Assembly: GCA_019828565.1 (NCBI GenBank)
Contig: JAHDYR010000012.1
Coordinates: forward strand, 372,001 to 436,000
Length of the DNA: 64,000 nt
Direction: 5' to 3'
From: Carpediemonas membranifera
Taxonomy: Eukaryota > Fornicata
Position numbers and translations under genes: made by a program
Notes under the pieces: generated by a model
What the model was told of the DNA's origin: nothing
Databases searched by the model: none
The model's input: the letters and a program-made list of their open reading frames with translations, nothing else
Part shown: one piece after another, positions 38,830-48,557 of the stretch
Layout of the letters: each line of letters opens with the position of its first letter
Numbering within the stretch: position 1 is the first letter of the stretch

Positions 38830-39460
38830 CGGTGTCTGCCCCGTGGATGATAGTCGTAAACTTTCACTTTACTCGTAGTCTTCTTATCCGCGGGAAGGGC
38901 CACCGAGCCCAAGGGGACCCGGTGTTCCAAAGGCCCCTGTCGGGCATGGATCTCGGGATGACTCGGCCGGCAGTCACTGTGTCAGTTGCCTCGCATAGGC
39001 GCGCATCGGCGCATAAAGGTCGTTACTTCACCGTAATACGACCACTGTCTGGTCCATCATTGACGTCGCGGTTGCTCTCGCCGAGGGTAGCCTAGCCGTC
39101 AATTTGAGCGAGCGGGTGGTCCCTGCCACATGGTATGGTATTACCTTATCCAGGGTTAGCCTCCCACTGAACTGACCCTTCCTGGTGACTGGATTCACTC
39201 ATGGCTACAACTGTCGGCAGGGTCTCAAAAAAATTTTTTTCTTCACTTTTGTGGGTCGACCATGGTAATGCCACTGCGGCCGAGCTCCTTGGCTGGGGCC
39301 ATCTCCCATGCTTGAACCGTGCTTATGTTTGCTTCCTCAGCTGCCAGCAGCTCATTGCTCGCATCATCTGTTTTCATTTCTCCAGACACACCCGTCGTTC
39401 ATCACAGACGGCCACCATTGCAAACCCACACCATCCTAGCTATTTAACACCACCACACGC
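38830..39460. other. Intergenic stretch, 630 bp, nothing assigned
   Basis: No convincing coding frame. An A7T7 tract is at about 39227-39240. Plus-strand open frames at 39201-40061 are shadows of the COMMD gene. Confidence 0.45.
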
Positions 39461-40090
39461 TCACCCTTTCACGACACGGCCGAGCTGCCTCGCCGCGATG
39501 TCGAGCTTGGTCTTGAGAGAACGAAGTTCGTCGACACCCACGGCGAAGGTCTGCTGCTTGCCGTCGTCAGTGTACATGGTGAGCATGCAGGTCGACTCCA
39601 TGCTCTTCTCGCACAGGCTGCTCGACAGCCCCACGCCCGTCTGCCATTCGACGTCCGTGACGCCGGGGTGGGCATTCAGCGACCACTCCCGCAGCCGGTC
39701 GTTGATCTCGGGGGCTGCCTCTGTGTATACCTTGCAGATGAGCTCGGCTATCTCCTCGGGGACCTCGGATTCCTGCAGATGGGCGGAGAGTGAGACTGGC
39801 TTCATGCCGTGGAAGATTGCCTGGCGGAAAATGAAGATCAGGAAGCCCTGCAAACTACTAAACTTGGCGTTGTCAATCTCGTATGTCTCTATAAGTTGGT
39901 TCTGCTTTTCTTCAGGAAGAATATCCGACAGAGGCTTGTCTTCAATCAGCTGCATCGCCACAGCGCGGCAGATCTTGTATGTAAGCTTCATATCAGTGTT
40001 ACATAGAAGATTAAGGCTCGATTTGAACTTTGAAGTGGAGAGGAACGCCATGATGAAATGACGATGATCCTTAAACTGCACTTCAATCAT
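39461..40090 (-). CDS. COMM domain-containing protein
   Basis: 209 residues. The N-terminal helical domain (residues 1-130) is typical of COMMD proteins. The C-terminal COMM domain shows VTDVEWQTGVGLSSS, the TCMLTMYTDDG strand pair and FAVGVDELRSLKTKL. COMMDs form the Commander complex with CCDC22/CCDC93 for endosomal recycling. The exact COMMD number is not resolvable here. Start ATG at 40090. It is tail-to-head with BPNT1, whose stop is 18 bp upstream. Confidence 0.8.
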   Translation of the reverse strand: MIEVQFKDHRHFIMAFLSTSKFKSSLNLLCNTDMKLTYKICRAVAMQLIEDKPLSDILPEEKQNQLIETYEIDNAKFSSLQGFLIFIFRQAIFHGMKPVSLSAHLQESEVPEEIAELICKVYTEAAPEINDRLREWSLNAHPGVTDVEWQTGVGLSSSLCEKSMESTCMLTMYTDDGKQQTFAVGVDELRSLKTKLDIAARQLGRVVKG

Positions 40091-40108
40091 TTGATGACCC
40101 TTAGTTTA

Positions 40109-41227
40109 TCAGTGGGCCCAGCCCATCTCGTGCTCGGGGCAGCCGTAATCAGCAGCGATGGGACCGAGCATGGCGGCCATGCCATCCACCGCCGACCCCA
40201 TGACACCGAAGCGGTGCCGGAAGTACTCGTCCTTCTCGACGCCGCTGAGTCCGGCCGTCTCCTCAGTGTTCGCCTTGAGCTCTGTCGGCGTGGGATACCG
40301 GAACTCACGTCCGCGGCAGTCCGTCAGCTGTCGACCCGCCGCGGACGCCACTGCTGCCGGGGCGCATGTGTCCCAGAACTTGGGCCCGGGCATGGGGTAC
40401 GCGTACACGTCGACGACGCCTTGTAGGAAGAGCAGTGCCTTGTGGCCGGTGCCGCCCGTCTGGACGATGAAGTCGGGCTCCACGGCCGCCCGCATTCGAT
40501 CCATGGGCTCCCGCCAGTTGATGTCAGTTGCTAGCATCTTAACACCGTCGAGCGCCTTGATCTCGGCGGGGGTCTTGAAGGTGTAGCCGGGGAAGCACTG
40601 GCGAATGGGCGTGCCCTCGCTCTTGACCAGGTCGCCCACGGGCAGGGTGTTGGACTGTACAGGGACGCTGTACTCAGTGCTGGCGGCCCCCAGCCCGTGT
40701 ACCTCCCCGCCGCGGACACCATAGACCATTGCCCCGGTGCCCAGCTGGTACATGATGCCCGCCACGGCCTGGGCACGGTATGCCACGCCCAGGAGGATGA
40801 TGCTGCCGGGCAGGTCGTCGAGTACGAAGTGCTTTGTGCCGTCAATGGGGTCGATGATGACTACGCACTCGGAGACGTCGATCGACGCCAAATCCGCGGG
40901 GAGCGTGAGAGGGCGGTCGGACGGTTGCACTCTGAGGCGGTCCGCGAGCACGGACTGGAGCTTCTGGCCGACCTCCTCGACCTCAGCGGGGTCCTCCTCG
41001 GCAAGGATGGCGATGTCGGGGAAAACACGGCGGAGATTGGAGATGATGAGGTACTGAGAGCAGAAGTCCGCGACTGTGACGGGATCTCCGGGCTTCTTGT
41101 CGTGAACTTCAACGAGATGGCCGTTCCTGAGGTCGAAGATGAGCTTCGCTGCCTCATCGGCGATTCCCATGAGGAGCCTCACGAGATGTTCAAAGGATGT
41201 CGTTGTTTCAGGTGTTTTTGTTGCCAT
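40109..41227 (-). CDS. BPNT1: 3'(2'),5'-bisphosphate nucleotidase (HAL2/BPNT1-like)
   Basis: 372 residues in the inositol-monophosphatase superfamily. The lithium-sensitive metal motif is present: EED (AILAEEDPAE), IIDPIDGTKHF and KFWDTCAPAA. These enzymes hydrolyse 3'-phosphoadenosine 5'-phosphate, a by-product of sulfation and sulfate assimilation. The closest likeness is to HAL2/BPNT1 by the long insertions around GGEVHGLG and DFIVQTGGTGHKALL. The ATG at 41227 is chosen; the upstream open frame to 41368 is unlikely to be coding. BPNT1 is flanked by two COMM-domain genes. Confidence 0.88.
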   Translation of the reverse strand: MATKTPETTTSFEHLVRLLMGIADEAAKLIFDLRNGHLVEVHDKKPGDPVTVADFCSQYLIISNLRRVFPDIAILAEEDPAEVEEVGQKLQSVLADRLRVQPSDRPLTLPADLASIDVSECVVIIDPIDGTKHFVLDDLPGSIILLGVAYRAQAVAGIMYQLGTGAMVYGVRGGEVHGLGAASTEYSVPVQSNTLPVGDLVKSEGTPIRQCFPGYTFKTPAEIKALDGVKMLATDINWREPMDRMRAAVEPDFIVQTGGTGHKALLFLQGVVDVYAYPMPGPKFWDTCAPAAVASAAGRQLTDCRGREFRYPTPTELKANTEETAGLSGVEKDEYFRHRFGVMGSAVDGMAAMLGPIAADYGCPEHEMGWAH

Positions 41228-41576
41228 TTGACGTAGAGAATAGCTGGAACCAATTTCGTTCGTCACGTCGAGAAAAGCTATACATGCTGACAATGTATCA
41301 GTGATAAATGGGCGGCCTTGACTCATCTGGTTGTATAGACAGTCGAGCTGGCCCATGACCAGGCCCACGCCGCCCTTCGCTCGCTCCGCTGTTGGTTGGA
41401 GCGTGGAGACGCCCGTCCTGAATGCGGATGAACTAACAAGCGAATGAACGTGTGAGACGCATCAGTCGGTCCTCCTACCCATGTATGCCCGTCTAACTAT
41501 CCCCTTCATACAAGTCCGTGTCCTGGAATGAGGCGCGTCTGTTTAAATGATCATCTAGTGAGGCCGAACGCCACGT
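41228..41576. promoter_or_regulatory. Region upstream of BPNT1
   Basis: About 350 bp between BPNT1 and a small COMM gene; the BPNT1 promoter is expected here. No motif is called. Confidence 0.35.
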
Positions 41577-41774
41577 CTACTTAAGCTCAGCATCTAGACG
41601 AACGAGGTCGTTTGTGAAAGCCTTGAACTGCTCGCTAGTCATCTCCACGGCAACATCACGGCGAGCACCGTTCTCTGAGAGCGCGGTCTTGAAGGTAACC
41701 TCCACAAACTCTTCTTTCTTACCCCCATCTACACATCTAGTTCCGTATTTCACCTCAATGTCTCCTAGGTCCAT
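41577..41774 (-). CDS. Minimal COMM-domain protein (COMMD6-like)
   Basis: 65 residues, consisting almost only of the second half of a COMM domain: FVEVTFKTALSENG, RRDVAVEMTSEQFKAF, TNDLVRLDAEL. COMMD6 in animals is also little more than the COMM domain. The ATG at 41774 starts the visible protein; the frame continues upstream to a TTG. It could be a small gene, or the last exon of a larger one whose first exon was missed. Confidence 0.6.
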   Translation of the reverse strand: MDLGDIEVKYGTRCVDGGKKEEFVEVTFKTALSENGARRDVAVEMTSEQFKAFTNDLVRLDAELK

Positions 41775-41850
41775 TTTAGGTTCGTTTTTTTCGGTTCGTC
41801 TCAATGTGAAGTATCATAGAGTGCACAGTCAAGCACTGCGTCTCTCCACT

Positions 41851-42150
41851 TCAATTAGCTTGCCCGGAGGCGAAGATTAGCGGCTGGTTAGCCGTAATTG
41901 GTGTATTGGGGCTATAGTTGGGAAGACGGGCTGGATTTCTGAAAGCACTGGCTTGATACTGTGCATCCGCCATGAGGCCGCAATCCAAGATGTTCTGTGC
42001 AGCAGTCTTGTCTCTGTGGGAGAGATTGAGCCAAGTGGTGGTAGGATCGGAATTGAGGCGTTGCTGTCTGTACCATGGAGCACCTTGACAATTCGGGTTG
42101 TGGCATCGCATCGTGCGCCTCGTGTAGCGAGTTCTACGGAGCCTCTGTGA
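41851..42150 (-). pseudogene. C-terminal Fanzor relic
   Basis: About 86-95 codons matching the end of the Fanzor at 34.4-35.3 kb: RTRYTRRTMRCHNPNCQGAP (second zinc knuckle) and LSHRDKTAAQNILDCG (RuvC-III Asp kept), then a divergent tail. RuvC-I and RuvC-II are absent, so this is an old truncated copy. Divergence from the 34-kb copy shows it is not a recent duplicate. Confidence 0.75.
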
Positions 42151-42249
42151 TACTAGTCTGTCCGATAAACTGTTTACTTAAACTCACGATGACTCAGGGG
42201 TGCAGGGCAATATGACCCAATCAGCGCTCCACTCGTCAACCCAAAAACT

Positions 42250-42903
42250 TTACTCCTCTGCGATGTCCTTAGTGCCCTGTTCCAGCTCGGGTGCCGGTGT
42301 CGGGTCGACGTTGCCCTCCGCTTCCTCCTTGGGCTCCTCCTCGGCCTTGACCTCAGCCTCAGCCTCGGGTTCAGTCTCAGTGCCAACCATCTGCTTGTAC
42401 TGCTGCCATGTATCCCATACAACAGTGACGGTGGGCTTGATCGAGCTGAACTCGCCGAATTGGATGGTGATGGCCTTCTTGGTCTCCACGAGCAACGTCT
42501 TCGTGTCTGTGTGATTGATGGCCACGATCTCGCCGAGAGGGATGCAGATGCGGTATGTGTCGAAGGGAGCGCCGGCCTGGAAGCACATGAAGTTCTGAGA
42601 GATGCTCAAAATGCCGCGTACGAAGTTTGTCTTCTCTGAAAGAACGCGGCAGGTCCATTCGCCCGCAGGGATCTCAGATGAGGGTAGATTGAAGTTCCGC
42701 TGGTATGTTACATGCGCTGGCATCCCCGTTGTTGTGGTGACAGCGTGCTGGAGGTACAAAAGACCCTGAGAGCCCTTGAATACGACGCTGTCGGACGCAG
42801 ACTGTGTCCAATCCTTCGCACGTTGGAAAAAGCCCTTCTTCTCCTCCTTCTTGCCGAAGGGGTCTTCGATTGGCGCTGGTACTGGCTGCATGTCTTCACT
42901 CAT
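42250..42903 (-). CDS. GRAM-domain protein
   Basis: 217 residues. After a Lys-rich N-terminus and an amphipathic segment (residues 20-70), a GRAM domain spans about 70-160: FNLPSSEIPAGEWTCRVL, GILSISQNFMCFQAG, ICIPLGEIVAINHT and TKKAITIQFGEF. The last 60 residues are Glu/Pro-rich and disordered. GRAM domains bind lipids or proteins at membrane contact sites. The ATG at 42903 is the first in frame; the preceding codon is TTG. The stop TAA is followed by AG, giving GAGTAAAG. Confidence 0.72.
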   Translation of the reverse strand: MSEDMQPVPAPIEDPFGKKEEKKGFFQRAKDWTQSASDSVVFKGSQGLLYLQHAVTTTTGMPAHVTYQRNFNLPSSEIPAGEWTCRVLSEKTNFVRGILSISQNFMCFQAGAPFDTYRICIPLGEIVAINHTDTKTLLVETKKAITIQFGEFSSIKPTVTVVWDTWQQYKQMVGTETEPEAEAEVKAEEEPKEEAEGNVDPTPAPELEQGTKDIAEE

Positions 42904-43126
42904 CAATCCGCAATTACGTGTTACATTCGGGACTATATATCGTCGGGCCAGCTGGAACTACCGACCAGCAGACACAGTGCTGGACCGATGCATGAGGGCT
43001 CCCTATGCCGCAGGTCGGGCAGCACAACAATGGCCATGATGCAACCAACAGGCCCCACATGGCCAAGGAGACACTTGTTTCGACCTTTACAATCTCACAA
43101 TGGACTATTCAATTATATACAGCGCA

Positions 43127-44029
43127 TCAAGTAAATATGGCCTGCAGCTGGGCGGCCATCGCCTCGTACGTATCCGGGAACTGCCCCCAGTCGAGCCCGG
43201 ACACCGCCCCGCCCCGGCCCTGTGCCTGGATCAGGTCCACCACAGACCCCACCTTGCCCTGGAACTGGGTAGTGTCCTGGTGTAGCTCCCGCACGAGCAG
43301 CGGGTTGGCGGTGGGGATACGGGCGAGGCTGCCCAGGGAGTCGGTCGGCTCCTCATCCGCATCGGGCCCGTGGTCGGGCAGGTCGAGCGACGCCACGGGC
43401 TGGGCGGCGGTTGGCGGCTCAGTGTCCGACTCGTCCAGGAGACCTGGGGCGTCCTGGGGCTCTTCAGCGGGTTCCTCCGATGGCTCTCGCCCATCAAGAT
43501 CAGGCGGTGCCTCGTCGGGAATGTCTTGCTCTTCCTCCTCCTCTTCTGCCTGCTCTTCTTCCTCCTCTTCTGCCTCGTCGTCTGGCTCCGACCCGTGCTC
43601 CACTGATCCCTCATCAGATTCCTTTTCGGATTCCACTTCGGGCACCTCCTCGGCCACAGATCCCTCGGACTCCATGAGGTTCTCGTCCATCTCGCCGGAT
43701 TCATCAGCATGGTCCGAATACCCGCCATCTCCGTCTCCGTCGTGCTCTTCGGCCTCCTCGACAGGAACCTCCTCATCCAATTCATCGACACCGGCATCGT
43801 CTGGCTCCATCGGATGTTGTGCGGCATCTTCACTCCCACTGTATTGTTCTTCTATGCCTTGTTCATCTTCTACGGCATCCTCTGCCTCGTATTCGCTCGC
43901 TTCAGCTGGTTCATCATCTTCAGGCATGGAAGGCTCCTCAGCTTGATCGCTGAGCACTTCCTGGTCGTATTCATCAATCTGCGTATCCTCAATGGCCTCA
44001 GCGACACCCTCTATCGTTTCGTCGTCCAT
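43127..44029 (-). CDS. Very acidic, disordered protein
   Basis: 300 residues from the ATG at 44029. Glu and Asp dominate, with Ala, Pro and Ser; there are poly-Glu runs near residue 150. The C-terminal 70 residues are more balanced (LGSLARIPTANPLLVRELHQ, VVDLIQAQGRGG, DTYEAMAAQLQAIF) and may form a short helical module. No family is recognised. Acidic proteins of this type include histone chaperones and nucleolar factors, but nothing ties this one to them. Longer upstream reading frame is a shadow. Confidence 0.55.
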   Translation of the reverse strand: MDDETIEGVAEAIEDTQIDEYDQEVLSDQAEEPSMPEDDEPAEASEYEAEDAVEDEQGIEEQYSGSEDAAQHPMEPDDAGVDELDEEVPVEEAEEHDGDGDGGYSDHADESGEMDENLMESEGSVAEEVPEVESEKESDEGSVEHGSEPDDEAEEEEEEQAEEEEEEQDIPDEAPPDLDGREPSEEPAEEPQDAPGLLDESDTEPPTAAQPVASLDLPDHGPDADEEPTDSLGSLARIPTANPLLVRELHQDTTQFQGKVGSVVDLIQAQGRGGAVSGLDWGQFPDTYEAMAAQLQAIFT

Positions 44030-44084
44030 CAGTCTGTGCTCTCCGAAAATTCGACCCAGCCATCCATTTATACACTGGCCTTGG

Positions 44085-45372
44085 TCAGTCGGCCATGGTC
44101 TCCACCATTGACCCCGCTCTGCTGGCCTTGGGCGGCGACAGGACCGGCTGCTCGATGAGCTCCCGCAAGGCGTCACGCATCTCAGTGAACTTACCGGACC
44201 ACTTCTGAGCGATGTCGCGGCTCTTCGCCCGCATCTCGTCAAGCTCCGCAAGCAGCTCCTCGTTTGTCTTGAGGAGGTAGTCGTGCTTGGCGGTCAGCAC
44301 CTGGATCTGTCCGTCCTTCTTCTTCATGATCAGCTGTAGATCACTGTTCTCCGCCTTGAGATCCGTAACCTGCCGCTCGAGCTCCTGCAGCCTCCACAGC
44401 GTCTCCCTACTGCTAGGCGAGGGCGACATCCGGCCAGGAGACTGCGTCATACTGCGGGCCGCGGGGGTCGGCTCCACCCCGCTCGCCTCGACCCTGTCCA
44501 CCACCCCGCTCTGCCTAAGTCTGGGCGACGGCTCGTCCATGCCCTCCTCGTCGTCCATGCCGTCGTAGCCCTCGGCCCGGTGGGTGCCAAGCGCCACACC
44601 CTCCCAGAACCGCCGGGCTGGCTGCAGCGTGCTGTCGTCCCCGGCCAGCGAGGGAGTCCGTAACCTCCCGGTGGCGGGCCTCTTCTTGGCGACGCCCCCC
44701 GCCTGCAGCATCTTCAGCATCCTGTTATCCCACACCAATGGCGCCGCATCCTGCTCGACACTGGTCACAGGCTTCCCATTGAGCGTGTGGAGTCTCGGGA
44801 AGATCCGCACGAGCAGCAGCGACCTGAGCCTGGGTTCAGAGAGGCCCTGGGCTTTCAGCACGCTCTGCTTCTTGGTCCTCTTGCCACCTCTGAGCCTGTT
44901 GACGAATGATATTGGCAGCTTGTGGTTGCTCTGCAGTGTGGTGAGCTTGGCATCCAACTTCTCCAGGATGAAGCTTGGCAGGCGATAGGGGTTCTGTCGG
45001 AAATCAAGCTTCACGAGGTTGGGAAGGTAGCGCAGCGCGTCTAAACTCTCTATGCGGTGGAGCTGGTTCTTTGATCTGTGTGAGGTGGCGGCGACGGACG
45101 TACATGTCAAGCTCTTTGATCTGCTGGCAGTGCTCGATGCCTTTAAGATCGGTAAGATCATTGTCGGCCAGGGAAAGGACCTGGATGGATCTAAAACGCT
45201 GCAAGGACCGTCCAATGGACTCTATTTTGCCTCCAGTGCGGCTGAACATGTCGCTGAGGTCCAAAGTGCGGATTGTACCGATCGCATGGGAGTTCACAGG
45301 GCGTAGCGGTGATGCTACCGCCGAATTTGGTACGAATAGCGTTCGTATGATCCATTCTTCGCTTAGGATCAT
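44085..45372 (-). CDS. Leucine-rich-repeat protein with C-terminal coiled coil, 2 exons
   Basis: 419 residues from exons 45372-45104 and 45075-44085. Splicing of the 28-bp intron joins the LRR strands IKELDISKNQLHRIESLDAL; the other repeats are IRTLDLSDMFS, IQVLSLADNDLTDL and LVKLDFRQNPY. The final LRR is followed by a basic region, then a coiled coil of about 110 residues (LQELERQVTDLKAENSDLQ). The layout resembles ciliary LRR proteins such as those of the LRRC and SDS22-like groups. Start ATG at 45372. A GTGTATAAATG sequence follows the stop. Confidence 0.75.
45076..45103 (-). other. 28-bp spliceosomal intron in the LRR gene
   Basis: Donor GTACGT and acceptor CCTCACACAG. Removal restores the LRR consensus LDISKNQL with no frame change; without removal the frame ends early. 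Acceptor and length match the intron at 1406-1439. Confidence 0.85.
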
Positions 45373-45573
45373 CGTCGTGTGGCCGAATTTTCGGGCTAGC
45401 TCACCGCTAAACTGCGCGTCCCGTCCGACGGTCGGAAAGGCAGACACTGGCTGGTTACGTGGGCAGCGGTATTATCGATCGGAGCAAGACAACTCATATT
45501 GGCCCGTGGAAGTAACGGCATTGACCCGAGTCCGAGATCCAGGCGCTGCTTCATTTACAACATGGATGCGACC

Positions 45574-46599
45574 TCACCGCCAGGCATGAACGGCGATGGC
45601 CTCCATGGGGCACTGGGCCCTCAGGTCCCGCGGGACGCCAGACCATAGCTGCGGACGGCCCAACACTGCCAGCCGCACCCCAGCATGCACCAGCCGCGTC
45701 ATGGCAGAGGCCACAGCGGGGTCCAGCTGCTCCCGGCCCACGCTGTCCGCGTCGCCTGAGAGGTCAAGCACGAGCACGGCGAAGGAGGGCGCGGCATGGC
45801 GGCTCTGGCTCTCCCCCATGCACTCTGTCCACAGGCTGGGGGTGCCACCTGAGGCCTCTGCCCGCTCTCTCAGCAGCGCCATCATTGCCTCGACCTGGGC
45901 GACTGACCGAGGGCCCTCCTCCGTCAGCCTCAGCGCCGCCTCGAGCTTCACACACAGCGAGTCGACCGCAGAGTCAATGGAGTCTCCCTTGGCCACTGGG
46001 ACGCCGGTCGGGGCGAGTAAAGCCTCCAGCCGCGGGCCGCAGAGGGTGATCCGGCCGACACCGCTGAGGAAGACGTTGATGCCACCAGCCACAAGCGTCG
46101 CTGCCGCATCTCTGAGCGCTTTCTCCGTATGCAGCGGGTCTGCGTCCAGCGCGGTCATCTCGAAGGGTGTGCGATACCCGTTATCCTTTGTCGGGACGCG
46201 GAGCTCCCGTATCGCATCGGTGCGGGGCGCGGGCTTGATGAGAAGGTTCCTGCTGGCCGTGGACTGCATCAGCTGGTGCGACTGGGTCCAGCTGCTGCCC
46301 GTATCGGCGCCGCTGAAGGCAAACTCGGACGCACTCAGGGTGCTGCCGTAAACATGCGTGTACGCCTGTCTGATGGACGTGCACGCCTGGTTCAGTGCTG
46401 TTGTAGTGAATTTGCTAGGATCAAGGGATAAGCTCTCGAGCTTCCCCGTTGTGTTCGCTGTTTCGATGCGATAAGGCCTCCTGTCGGTCCTGCGGACAAA
46501 TGGCGGCTCTTCTGTCGCAAACGGGATCATATGAAGCTCTTTGTTCAATATATCCACCGTCACAGGCTCAACAATCTCGCTCGTCGTTTGCTTCGCCAT
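45574..46599 (-). CDS. Protein of unknown function
   Basis: 341 residues. No family is recognised. The C-terminal 70 residues (SFAVLVLDLSGDADSVG, VHAGVRLAVLGRPQLW) suggest an alpha/beta fold, with strand-helix alternation. The N-terminal half contains stretches rich in Thr, Ser and Ala and no signal peptide. Start ATG at 46599. It is convergent with nothing nearby; its stop lies about 200 bp from the LRR start. Confidence 0.55.
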   Translation of the reverse strand: MAKQTTSEIVEPVTVDILNKELHMIPFATEEPPFVRRTDRRPYRIETANTTGKLESLSLDPSKFTTTALNQACTSIRQAYTHVYGSTLSASEFAFSGADTGSSWTQSHQLMQSTASRNLLIKPAPRTDAIRELRVPTKDNGYRTPFEMTALDADPLHTEKALRDAAATLVAGGINVFLSGVGRITLCGPRLEALLAPTGVPVAKGDSIDSAVDSLCVKLEAALRLTEEGPRSVAQVEAMMALLRERAEASGGTPSLWTECMGESQSRHAAPSFAVLVLDLSGDADSVGREQLDPAVASAMTRLVHAGVRLAVLGRPQLWSGVPRDLRAQCPMEAIAVHAWR

Positions 46600-46672
46600 T
46601 GATATGTCTCGTCACTGTGAGTGAAACTCGCTATAAATCGCCCAAATTCACGTAAATCGCTAAGGAATGCTA

Positions 46673-46678
46673 TTTACA
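46673..46678 (-). terminator. TGTAAA motif overlapping the TLC gene stop
   Basis: The coding strand reads ATG TAA ATA, placing the stop within TGTAAATA, as at other 3' ends in the window. Confidence 0.45.
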
Positions 46679-47576
46679 TGCTATGATATGTCACGAACGA
46701 GAGATCAGGCCTCTCGCACGCCTTCCGCTGCTCTGGATCCGTCGCCACGGCGCAGACCCGGCAGGCCCGGAAGGTGTTGAGCAGAAGGCGCCACACGGAG
46801 AGCGTCCAGATGATGTTGAGGGTCAGTAGGCCCATGAGGACGCCCTGGATGACGTAGCCGCCCCACAGGCTGTGCTGTCCGCTGACCATGGCCTTGTAGT
46901 GGGGGACGGTGAGCAAGGCGGGGACCAGGACCAGACGACACACGGGGAAGACGATGGCGAACAGCAGGAGCGGCACAAGGGACAGCGGGGGGCCGATGAG
47001 GTGGTTGCAGAGCTTGGAGAACTCGAGCGAGACGTCGGTGATGTCATGGAGGAAGACCATGGCGATGGCGAGGCGCACCTGGTGAGTGGAGTACATCAGC
47101 ACAGCCATGGTCAGTGCCAGGACATGGTGGATAATCATGAGGGTGTTGACGCGGTGCTTGACGAGACAGTTGGCGACGAGCACGGTTGTTGAGACGACAT
47201 AGTGCACAATCTCGAGGTAGACGACAAAGCGGTCCATCGTGGTCGCCTCGTATGCAGGGTAGTCGGTCCATAGACGGCTGCCGAGGGAGGGGTAGCGCTC
47301 TCGGAAGAGGACGATGTACGCTGTCGCCAGGAAGAAAATAAGATAAGTGGTCATATAGTGAAACGAGTCTGCGACGGAAGAGAGGGCGCTGGGATCGATA
47401 AAGCGCCGCACGACAACAATAATGCCATGCCTGTTCATCATTCTGAACCAAATGTACAATGCGAGGAGGATCCCAAGCGAAATGGCGATACTCTTCGGCT
47501 CTCCGTTCACATTCCTCACCATGGCGACGAGTGTACTCCAGAAGGCCCGAGGCTCACCCGCAAGTCCGTCCTCCAT
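46674..47576 (-). CDS. TLC-domain membrane protein (ceramide synthase/TRAM-LAG1-CLN8-like)
   Basis: 300 residues with five or six transmembrane helices. The TLC region contains MIIHHVLALTMAVLMYSTHQ with the paired histidines, then the helix MVFLHDITDVSLEFSKLCNH with the conserved His-Asp region. Ceramide synthases N-acylate sphingoid bases in the ER; TRAM and CLN8 relatives have other roles. There is no Hox-like domain and the protein is short, so the substrate is uncertain. The first in-frame ATG is 47576. The stop codon is inside a TGTAAA motif (46673-46678). Confidence 0.78.
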   Translation of the reverse strand: MEDGLAGEPRAFWSTLVAMVRNVNGEPKSIAISLGILLALYIWFRMMNRHGIIVVVRRFIDPSALSSVADSFHYMTTYLIFFLATAYIVLFRERYPSLGSRLWTDYPAYEATTMDRFVVYLEIVHYVVSTTVLVANCLVKHRVNTLMIIHHVLALTMAVLMYSTHQVRLAIAMVFLHDITDVSLEFSKLCNHLIGPPLSLVPLLLFAIVFPVCRLVLVPALLTVPHYKAMVSGQHSLWGGYVIQGVLMGLLTLNIIWTLSVWRLLLNTFRACRVCAVATDPEQRKACERPDLSFVTYHSM

Positions 47577-47713
47577 GCTATGCTCGAAGTTTTCAAACAA
47601 TCTCAACCCTACCTCAAAAAGCTGACCCCTGACATCCGGCTGTCAGCAACAGATTCACCGATGCCGCCGTCAACCCCGACATTGTCCCACTAACCTCGAG
47701 TAATTTAAGCCTC

Positions 47714-48445
47714 TTAACTGCGCTGCCCAAGCTCCTTTGCCTGGGTCAGGCTCGTCTTCCGGAGCTGGCGGTACTGCTCAACGATCGACTGCCGCTCCGC
47801 ACTCTCCTTGGTCGTACTCTTCTGCCGCGCCTCCTCCCGCTTTGTGAGCTCCTCCTGGTGCTTCCTCAGGAGTCGCGCCTCGCCGCTGATGTTGTGGAGG
47901 TCCCGGAAGTCGGGCGGGGCATTCGCCTGCTCGACGATGCCGATGATCTTGCTGTTTGTAGGGAACGTCGGGATGCCGTCCTCGTCGAGCTCGAAGCCCT
48001 CCGGGGAGACCTTCGGCTTGTTCTTCTCGGCCCGGGCCTTCTTGGCCTCCCTTGCCTTCGCGATCTTCTCCTTCTTGTAGTCCCGAAGCATGGTCTTCTT
48101 GCGGGTCATGTTCTTGTACCCGGACACCATGATCTGCCTGGTCTCGTCGTTCATGCGCTGCTCGAACTCGTGTTCAGTCTCACCAAGTTGCCGCGCCGAT
48201 ACAGGCTTTTGCTTCATCCTCTTCACTGTCTTTGGAACTTTGGGCTTTGTAACGGCCTCTTGCACTGCTAGGAGCCGCTTAAGGGAGTTCGGTATGTCAT
48301 CCTTGCCCGTGGGCGCCCTATTGGCCTTGTCTGAGCCCGAACGGGGCATAAACTCGTCCGATTTCACCTTAGCGCGGTGCCCTCGTGGCTGATGACTGCT
48401 TCTGCCCGACTTCTTCCTGCCCGAGTCCGATTTGCCCTTCTTCAT
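47714..48445 (-). CDS. CCDC137-like nucleolar coiled-coil protein
   Basis: 243 residues, highly basic. The Lys/Arg-rich N-terminus, KTVKRMKQKPVSARQLGETE, HEFEQRMNDETRQIM and a second Lys-rich helix, followed by SKIIGIVEQANAPPDF, follow the CCDC137 plan (P-x-F-x-R, E-x-E, V-x-F-G, PP motifs). CCDC137 is nucleolar and linked to ribosome biogenesis and retinoic acid signalling in animals. Start ATG at 48445. The assignment is by motif order only. Confidence 0.6.
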   Translation of the reverse strand: MKKGKSDSGRKKSGRSSHQPRGHRAKVKSDEFMPRSGSDKANRAPTGKDDIPNSLKRLLAVQEAVTKPKVPKTVKRMKQKPVSARQLGETEHEFEQRMNDETRQIMVSGYKNMTRKKTMLRDYKKEKIAKAREAKKARAEKNKPKVSPEGFELDEDGIPTFPTNSKIIGIVEQANAPPDFRDLHNISGEARLLRKHQEELTKREEARQKSTTKESAERQSIVEQYRQLRKTSLTQAKELGQRS

Positions 48446-48557
48446 TCAGCAACGTTCTCGGTGTGCACCTTAGCCGCACAACGTCACTCGTGTGAATCCC
48501 CCACCCCACAGCTTCCTCGCCCACCGCCCGTCAGTAACCTACTATCGATACAACAGT

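Noticed and set aside
39201-40061. 286-codon plus-strand frame
   Set aside because: Mostly antisense of the COMMD gene; no domain.
43480-43620. Low-complexity GAG/GAA repeats as a microsatellite
   Set aside because: They are codons for the poly-Glu stretch of the acidic protein.
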